Source: Fidelibacterota bacterium
Lineage (GTDB): Bacteria > Pseudomonadota > Alphaproteobacteria > Rhodospirillales > Rhodospirillaceae
DNA length: 64,000 bases
Direction of reading: 5' to 3'
Assembly (NCBI GenBank): GCA_947472795.1
Contig: CANJBL010000004.1
Location: 1-64,000, forward strand
The first letter of the stretch is position 1. Each line of letters starts with the position of its first letter. Below, in pieces: positions 59,460-64,000 of this stretch. The position numbers were made by a program, and so were the translations under genes. The notes under the pieces are model-generated. The model did not search any database and had not been told where the DNA came from. It worked only from the letters and a program-made list of their open reading frames with translations.

Positions 59460-60371
59460 ATGAGTTCGCAACTTCGCATCGGCGTGGATCTGGGCGGCAC
59501 CAAGATCGAGGTGCTAGCCTTGGGCCGGGACGGAACGGAGCTTTTCCGCCACCGCGTGCCGACACCTGTGGGCGACTATGCCGGGACGGTGAAAGCCATT
59601 GCAGGCCTGGTGGGCGCGGCGGACGCCGCAGTGGGCGCCGGCGCGCCGGGCACGATCGGCGTGGGCATCCCTGGCACCATCTCGCCGGCCACGGGACTCA
59701 TCAAGAATGCAAACTCCGTGTGTTTGATCGGTCAGGCGTTGGATCGTGATTTAGAGACGGCCATAGGAAGGCCCGTGCGTTTGGCGAACGACGCCGACTG
59801 CTTCGCGCTGTCGGAGGCGGTGGATGGCGCGGCGGCGGGTGAGGCGATTGTCTTCGGCGCAATTTTGGGCACGGGCTGCGGCAGCGGTCTTGTCGTCAAC
59901 AAGCAACTGGTGCGCGGACCCAATGCGATCACCGGCGAGTGGGGTCACAATCCCCTGCCCTGGCCGCAGGGCGACGAGCGCCCGGGACCGAAGTGCTATT
60001 GCGGTTTGCACGGCTGCACGGAGACATTCATCTCGGGCCCCGGCCTTGCCGCCGATTTTGCGCGCGTGACGGGTAAAAGCTTTACGGCACCGGAGATCGT
60101 GGCGCGCAGTGAAAGCGGTGACGCCGACGCCGTCGCGGCGCTGGACCGTTACGTGGATCGTCTGGCACGCGCGACGGCGACGGTCATCAACCTCATCGAT
60201 CCGCATATCATTGTGCTGGGCGGCGGACTTTCCAATGTCGCACGGCTGTATCGCGATGTGCCGAAGCTGTGGCCGGCTTACGTGTTCTCGGACACGGTGG
60301 TGACGAAGCTTGTGCCGCCCCGCCACGGCGATTCCAGCGGCGTGCGCGGCGCGGCCTGGCTGTGGCCTTAG
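59460..60371 (+). CDS. ROK-family sugar kinase (fructokinase-like)
   Basis: 303 residues. ATP motif IGVDLGGTKIEVLAL, catalytic Asp in LANDADCFALSEA, GTGCGSGLV, and the zinc-binding ROK motif KCYCGLHGCTETF with GEWGHNPLPWPQGDERPGP before it, a form typical of Mak-type fructokinases and N-acetylhexosamine kinases. It phosphorylates a hexose with ATP. The exact sugar is not decided by the sequence. Confidence 0.88.
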   Translation: MSSQLRIGVDLGGTKIEVLALGRDGTELFRHRVPTPVGDYAGTVKAIAGLVGAADAAVGAGAPGTIGVGIPGTISPATGLIKNANSVCLIGQALDRDLETAIGRPVRLANDADCFALSEAVDGAAAGEAIVFGAILGTGCGSGLVVNKQLVRGPNAITGEWGHNPLPWPQGDERPGPKCYCGLHGCTETFISGPGLAADFARVTGKSFTAPEIVARSESGDADAVAALDRYVDRLARATATVINLIDPHIIVLGGGLSNVARLYRDVPKLWPAYVFSDTVVTKLVPPRHGDSSGVRGAAWLWP

Positions 60372-60384
60372 ATTCTTGTTGGTC

Positions 60385-60427
60385 GCATTTTCTGCGGCGA
60401 ACCGGTTTCCACTTCGCCGGAAAATGC
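60385..60427. repeat. Perfect-arm palindromic intergenic repeat
   Basis: GCATTTTC (60385-60392) pairs with GAAAATGC (60420-60427), and CGGCGAA (60395-60401) with TTCGCCG (60413-60419), with a 2-base bulge and an 11-nt loop. From memory, palindromes with the GCATTTTC/CGGCGAA arms occur widely between genes in alphaproteobacteria. It lies between the convergent ROK and EipB-like genes. Confidence 0.85.
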
Positions 60428-60428
60428 T

Positions 60429-61289
60429 CTAACGCTTAGCGCCGCAGTTCGGCGGATCGACGCGGCGCAGGCGCTGCAGATGCGCCGACAATGTGGAGTC
60501 TGTGAACGTTTGCTCGAAGGACTCGTTGATGCCGGTGCCGTGCATCTGCATGAACATCTCGGTGTTGGGCATGTCGCGGCGCTCGCCGAGATTGAAGTAG
60601 GCCACGCTCATGCGCCACGCGGGCGCGCTTAAGAGCGAGATATCCACGTCGTCCGCTTCGGTAAGATGGGGCGGCAGGATCGCAGGACCAATGGCCGTCG
60701 ACATGATGCGCGGACCACGTGACGCCGCGCCGTTCAGGACGATGCTGCGGAACAAGGGCTCGCCGCGCGTGGCCTGATCGATCAGCTCTTTGGTGTAGGT
60801 CATGGGCAACAGCGTGCCGTGCGGAAGCGTGATGGTGAAAGTGCGCGGCTTGCCGCCTTCCTTCACCGGCGGCGCTTCGTAAGTGGCCCGCCCGGTGCCG
60901 CTGCGCTGGAAGGTTGCCGTGCCTTTGTAATCCTCGACCACGTTGCCATTCTTGATGGTATGGGCGGCGAAGCGGTACGTCTTGCCATCCTTTGATTCCC
61001 AGGAAGAGAAGAAACGTTCGTTGGACGAGACTTCGTCATCGCGGAAAGCAAGATTGAGCACGACGTGGGATTTAAGATCCCAGCCATCGCAGGTATCGGT
61101 GAGCTTGGACTCGCTAATACCCGTCGCCGCGCGTGGGCCGAGAGAAGAACTGGCGTGTGTGAGACGCAGGTCATATACAGCTTCGTAGGGCGCCATCTCG
61201 AGCGCGGACGCAGGACCTGTTGTAAAAGCAGGGCCTGTTGTAAAAACAGCGCCAGCCAAGATCGCGCGCACGTCCCAAGGTTTAGCCAT
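60429..61289 (-). CDS. EipB-like periplasmic protein (DUF1849), copy 1
   Basis: 286 residues. A signal peptide with a small internal repeat (FTTGPAFTTGPA) ends near ALEM. The mature part is the DUF1849 beta-spiral: YEAVYDLRLTHAS, LTDTCDGWDLKSHVVLN, SSWESKDGKTYRF, LPHGTLLPMTYTKELI, and MSVAYFNL. Cys in DTCDGW and near the C-terminus (PPNCG) probably form the disulfide known for Brucella EipB, an envelope-integrity protein. It is 27 bp downstream of its paralogue. Confidence 0.85.
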   Translation of the reverse strand: MAKPWDVRAILAGAVFTTGPAFTTGPASALEMAPYEAVYDLRLTHASSSLGPRAATGISESKLTDTCDGWDLKSHVVLNLAFRDDEVSSNERFFSSWESKDGKTYRFAAHTIKNGNVVEDYKGTATFQRSGTGRATYEAPPVKEGGKPRTFTITLPHGTLLPMTYTKELIDQATRGEPLFRSIVLNGAASRGPRIMSTAIGPAILPPHLTEADDVDISLLSAPAWRMSVAYFNLGERRDMPNTEMFMQMHGTGINESFEQTFTDSTLSAHLQRLRRVDPPNCGAKR

Positions 61290-61316
61290 CCCCCTCTCCC
61301 CCGTCGCGAAGAAACG

Positions 61317-62195
61317 TCAGCAGGGCGGAAGCGTTATCGGTTCGATGCGCACGAGATTGAAGGCGAGCGTGAAGCCGCCGAAATCCTGCGACATGGAACG
61401 GGTCACACCACTGCTGAGAAGGTTCTGCGCGATTTCGTATTCCGGCAAGGTCTGCGAAGATTTGGCCGGAAAATAAGCCAGAGCGATGGGCCAGAACTGC
61501 GCGCCCGGTGCTTCTGCACCGTTCTTGTTGGGGCCATTCTTGGCTGGTTTTACGTTGTTATCGTGCGGCCCAGCGATGGAAGCCGTCACCCAGAACGGGC
61601 CTTCGTCAAAGGAGCCGTCGATGACCATGCGGCTGACAAATTTCTCGTGAGCAGCTGCGCTTTTCAACAGTGCCTGGGTGTGTGCCGTGGAAAGCAGTGT
61701 GCCGCGCGGCAGATCAAATTTCGTCGTCTCATCGCCCTGGTACGTCGCGGTGCCGATGCCGTCGTCCTTGAACTGGATATTGCCGCTGTAAGCCTTGTTG
61801 ACCTTGCCGTTCTCCAACGCCTGCATGCGGAATGTGGATGACTTACCGTCCTTGGCTTCCCAGGCGGCGTAGCGTTGATCGACCTTGTTCACATTGCCGT
61901 TGGCCATGGCGAGAGTCATGATGAGGTTTGATTCAACCGTATAGCCCTCGCAGCGGTCGGTGAGCGTATAAGTCATGGTGCCCGTGGCCGCGCGTACGCC
62001 GTCGCTATTGCTGATCTTGGTCAACGCAATGTCATAGACCGCGCGGTGCGATTGCAGGCCGCCGGCAGACTTTTCTGCGGCGCGCCCGGCTTGGGCGACC
62101 GCGGGCCCGGCAGCGTGAACCGGAACGGCTTTGGCCAGGCTAAGTACCGCGATCAGCATCGCCGCAAGGCGCATTTTCGAAGCCAGAGATTTCAT
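61317..62195 (-). CDS. EipB-like periplasmic protein (DUF1849), copy 2
   Basis: 292 residues, ATG 62195. Signal peptide MRLAAMLIAVLSLAKAVPVHA within the first 30. Same DUF1849 pattern as the next gene: HRAVYDIALTKISNSDGVRAATGTMTYTL, the key being YTLTDRCEGYTVES, then WEAKDGKSSTFRM, LPRGTLLSTAHTQALL and IALAYFPA, ending in LPPC. Low identity to copy 1 (an old duplication) although the order of elements is the same. Likely co-transcribed, both acting in the cell envelope. Confidence 0.85.
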   Translation of the reverse strand: MKSLASKMRLAAMLIAVLSLAKAVPVHAAGPAVAQAGRAAEKSAGGLQSHRAVYDIALTKISNSDGVRAATGTMTYTLTDRCEGYTVESNLIMTLAMANGNVNKVDQRYAAWEAKDGKSSTFRMQALENGKVNKAYSGNIQFKDDGIGTATYQGDETTKFDLPRGTLLSTAHTQALLKSAAAHEKFVSRMVIDGSFDEGPFWVTASIAGPHDNNVKPAKNGPNKNGAEAPGAQFWPIALAYFPAKSSQTLPEYEIAQNLLSSGVTRSMSQDFGGFTLAFNLVRIEPITLPPC

Positions 62196-62658
62196 AGACC
62201 AGCCCACCAACAAGAATATTGAGAACATCAGCTTATCACTCGGCCCGAACGCCGTGACATGTGTAGAACATGCAATAGACCGCCTTAGCACGCGCGAGGA
62301 CGGAGTCGCACAGAGTGGTTTTGAGGATGAACCATTTTATGCGTCGCCAGCTGCCCAAAAACACCCGCCACCACTGCTTTCAGGGTTTTTATCTCGCTCT
62401 CAAAAGCGATGAAGTTTGAAAGAGATAGCGTGGTCCGACTCACCGTGGCTCTCGTAAAATGCAGGCAGGATCAACCCTTTACTGCTGAATTTCCGGGTGC
62501 TCCAGAGATACCCTACGCTAGGAAGATAACTTGAAGTTTTTCTTAGGGCATAGTTTTTACTTATGGTTGAGATAGGCGCAGCAAGACCAATTTGAAACTG
62601 TTGACCCTGGGGGGCAGCTCAACAGAATGCCGCCGCTATGGGGACCGAGGAGACGTCG
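62196..62658. other. 463-bp intergenic region
   Basis: It lies between the divergent EipB-like and GGDEF genes and should contain both promoters. It is less GC-rich than the genes. A GAGGAGA ribosome-binding site (about 62647-62653) precedes the GGDEF gene. I see no cyclic di-GMP riboswitch motif, RNA gene or coding frame. Confidence 0.5.
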
Positions 62659-63381
62659 ATGTCGGGGATGCCGGAGCTCAAGCGCACACCTGTGCGCGAG
62701 CCTGAGCAAAGTTCTCTCGTTTTGAAGCTGGCGCAGCTTGTTCGGTTCACCGAACAGGTAAAGCCGGAGCGTGCCGATGAGGGAGCCCAGGCAATCGTTC
62801 AGATCGCCCAGATGGCGCATGCGCTGGTTGAGGACCTCTCGCGGCATATGAGCGACCAGAACCGGCGTATCGCCGAGTTGGAGAACCTCGCCACCACGGA
62901 CGGCCTGACGCGCGTGCTCAACCGCCGCGGATTTGAAGACTGCCTCACCCATGAACTCTCCGTTGCCCGCCGTCATGGTGTGGGCGGCGTGCTGATCTTT
63001 GTCGACCTCGATGAATTCAAGCCGGTGAACGATACCCTGGGCCACGCCGCCGGCGATGAGGTGTTGCGCACGGTCTCGAACCTGTTGCGCGGCCATATCC
63101 GTGACACCGACTACATCGGGCGCCTGGGCGGTGACGAGTTCTCTATCCTCCTGCCCCGCTCCAACAAGCGCAACGGCGTGCGCCGTGCTGAAGACCTGGA
63201 CCGGAAATTGAACAACGCCTACGCCTCGTGGGACGGCAAGCAGATCCCCATCAAGGCGAGCTGCGGCGTACACATGTACGCGGCAAAAGCGGAAGTGAAA
63301 GAGCTGCTCGAAGCCGCCGATGCCGCCATGTACAAGATCAAGCAGGAACGCCGCGAGAAGTACGGGTTTAAGGGGCGGTAA
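62659..63381 (+). CDS. Diguanylate cyclase (GGDEF)
   Basis: 240 residues, soluble. A helical N-terminus with a coiled coil (DLSRHMSDQNRRIAELENLA) for dimerisation, then the cyclase: TTDGLTRVLNRRGFEDCL, DLDEFKPVNDTLGHAAGDEVL, active site RLGGDEFSILLP, and DAAMYKIKQE. The RDTD five residues before GGDEF is a complete product-inhibition I-site. It makes cyclic di-GMP from GTP. GAGGAG six bases before ATG 62659 decides the start over ATG 62638. Confidence 0.92.
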   Translation: MSGMPELKRTPVREPEQSSLVLKLAQLVRFTEQVKPERADEGAQAIVQIAQMAHALVEDLSRHMSDQNRRIAELENLATTDGLTRVLNRRGFEDCLTHELSVARRHGVGGVLIFVDLDEFKPVNDTLGHAAGDEVLRTVSNLLRGHIRDTDYIGRLGGDEFSILLPRSNKRNGVRRAEDLDRKLNNAYASWDGKQIPIKASCGVHMYAAKAEVKELLEAADAAMYKIKQERREKYGFKGR

Positions 63382-63409
63382 GCTCTACGTTTCATACGGA
63401 GCACATAAC

Positions 63410-63490
63410 CCTGGACCCTGGGGACAAGCCCCAGGGTGACTAGATCGTATTTGCGTCGCCCTGGGATTTATTCCCAGGGCCCAGAGCGAT
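63410..63490. repeat. Dispersed palindromic intergenic repeat
   Basis: ACCCTGG with CCCTGGGGA-CAAG-CCCCAGGGTGAC, then CGTCGCCCTGGGA-TTTAT-TCCCAGGGC. Two CCCAGGG palindromes related to those at 40.4 and 46.1 kb, in the 120-bp gap before the GIY-YIG gene. Confidence 0.75.
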
Positions 63491-63501
63491 AATCTCCGCC
63501 G

Positions 63502-63798
63502 ATGGCGGAACACTTCTACGTTTATATCTTAGCAAGTCAGCGCAACGGCACGCTCTACGTCGGCGTAACGAACGATCTTGTGCGCCGGGTATATGAACAC
63601 CGCGAAGGCGCTGTTCTGGGTTTCACGCGAAAGCACGGTGTGAAGATGCTCGTTTATTTTGAACAGGTCTCAAACCCAGAAACGGCCATTCAGCGCGAGA
63701 AGACGATGAAGTTCTGGAAGCGTCAGTGGAAGATCAATGCCATTGAGAGAAGCAATCCCACATGGCGAGACCTCTACGACGAGATTGCCGGAGGATAG
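63502..63798 (+). CDS. GIY-YIG nuclease superfamily protein (UPF0213/YhbQ-like)
   Basis: 98 residues. FYVYILASQRNGTLYVGVTNDLVRRVYEHREG has the VYI...YVG variant of GIY-YIG, the catalytic Arg in LVRRVYEH, and a C-terminal Glu (IQREKTMKFWKRQWK). Full-length stand-alone domain. Such genes are common next to repeats in alphaproteobacterial chromosomes; here it sits between two dispersed repeats. Substrate and role are unknown. Confidence 0.88.
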   Translation: MAEHFYVYILASQRNGTLYVGVTNDLVRRVYEHREGAVLGFTRKHGVKMLVYFEQVSNPETAIQREKTMKFWKRQWKINAIERSNPTWRDLYDEIAGG

Positions 63799-63810
63799 AG
63801 CGTGCGCAGT

Positions 63811-63890
63811 AACCCTGGGTCCTGGGGTCGCGCGCTAAGACGCGCGCGAACAATAAATCGCGGCCTTCCGCCGCGGGTCCCAGGACGACG
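63811..63890. repeat. Dispersed intergenic repeat, second copy of the 46.1-kb element
   Basis: CCTGGGTCCTGGGGTCGCGC starts it and ATCGCGGCCTTCCGCCGCGG lies in the right half, ending GGTCCCAGGACGACG. The right 40 bp match the element at 46161-46200 at nearly every position. It is directly after the GIY-YIG gene. Confidence 0.8.
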
Positions 63891-63896
63891 TTGAGT

Positions 63897-64000
63897 TTAA
63901 TTCGTTTTTACTTCCGCCTTGGAGCCTGCCTCTTTCGGCAGGTTGAGCTTGATGTACAGCTCGCGCAGCTGCTTTTCCGAAACGCTGTTCGGTGCCTGCA
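63897..64000 (-). CDS. aspS: Aspartyl-tRNA synthetase, C-terminal end (cut by window)
   Basis: The last 33 codons on the minus strand read APNSVSEKQLRELYIKLNLP and a charged tail to the TAA at 63897-63899. The (G)AP-x-x-V-x-x-KQLREL-x-I-x-L ending is that of alphaproteobacterial AspS. The rest of the gene lies beyond position 64000. With only the tail visible, the call rests on this motif. Confidence 0.7.
   Translation of the reverse strand, partial: QAPNSVSEKQLRELYIKLNLPKEAGSKAEVKTN

Overview
The window is about 64 kb of high-GC DNA from an alphaproteobacterium. The signs are a coxB-coxA-ctaG-coxC aa3 oxidase operon with ctaB, two DUF1849/EipB periplasmic proteins, an ELM1-family protein, an ECF sigma/ChrR anti-sigma pair, a GTTC-N7-GTTC LexA box (the alphaproteobacterial form), and an hdac-xseB-ispA-dxs-tlyA cluster. 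I do not assign a genus. Almost all of it reads as chromosome; there is no phage, plasmid, IS element or CRISPR array.

Layout. 1-1.5 kb: tRNA-Tyr (cut by the window edge), rlmB with a repeat-encoded N-terminal tail, three tandem 31-bp hairpin repeats, tRNA-Thr. 1.5-5.9 kb: a probable surface-glycan decoration cluster beside the tRNA: a frameshifted sulfotransferase, a methyltransferase, and two tandem TPR-glycosyltransferase paralogues. 6-13.9 kb: a secreted protein, an intergenic region with two perfect DnaA boxes and a candidate structured RNA, an MHS-family transporter, a multi-component phosphorelay (REC-HPt, OmpR-type regulator, hybrid kinase), and the ECF sigma/anti-sigma pair. 14.4-23.3 kb: DUF2237, a ParE-type toxin-antitoxin pair, then respiratory genes: ctaB, a divergent heme-copper-oxidase-like subunit I, DUF420 and a 49-residue membrane protein on the minus strand, facing coxB-coxA-ctaG-coxC and DUF983 on the plus strand. 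23.3-33.1 kb: MHYT hybrid kinase with a co-translated small membrane protein and an HD-GYP regulator; amt; a TusA-like protein and YeeE/YedE thiosulfate-type transporter; a ModE-like regulator; rhodanese; Usp; type II NADH dehydrogenase. 33.5-37.2 kb: degenerate EAL protein, hydroxypyruvate-isomerase-like enzyme, ELM1 protein.

37.3-39.6 kb is a lower-GC accessory patch: a KGG-motif small protein and a HigB-HigA(ImmA/IrrE) toxin-antitoxin operon with a third gene of unknown function, read from a near-consensus promoter that should give a leaderless message. 39.7-48.7 kb: pyrE, an EnvZ/OmpR-type pair, an HMG-CoA-lyase homologue with three active-site substitutions, a coiled-coil membrane protein, a radical-SAM SplB-like protein under a LexA box, a CDF metal transporter with pdxH, and a glycine-zipper lipoprotein. 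48.7-64 kb is mostly housekeeping: yihY, fabI, aroC, sppA, a methyltransferase, the isoprenoid operon, a ROK sugar kinase, the tandem EipB-like genes, a GGDEF cyclase, a GIY-YIG protein and the end of aspS. Dispersed palindromic repeats sit in the gaps from 34.8 kb onward.

The best candidates for undescribed biology are the heme-copper-oxidase-like protein lacking the paired CuB histidines (16.3-17.8 kb), the DnaA-box/structured-RNA region (6.8-7.1 kb), the three-gene HigBA operon (37.5-39.4 kb), the altered HMG-CoA-lyase homologue (43 kb) and the MHYT kinase with its small membrane partner (24.4-26.8 kb). All function calls come from reading translations and motifs by eye; no database search was run.
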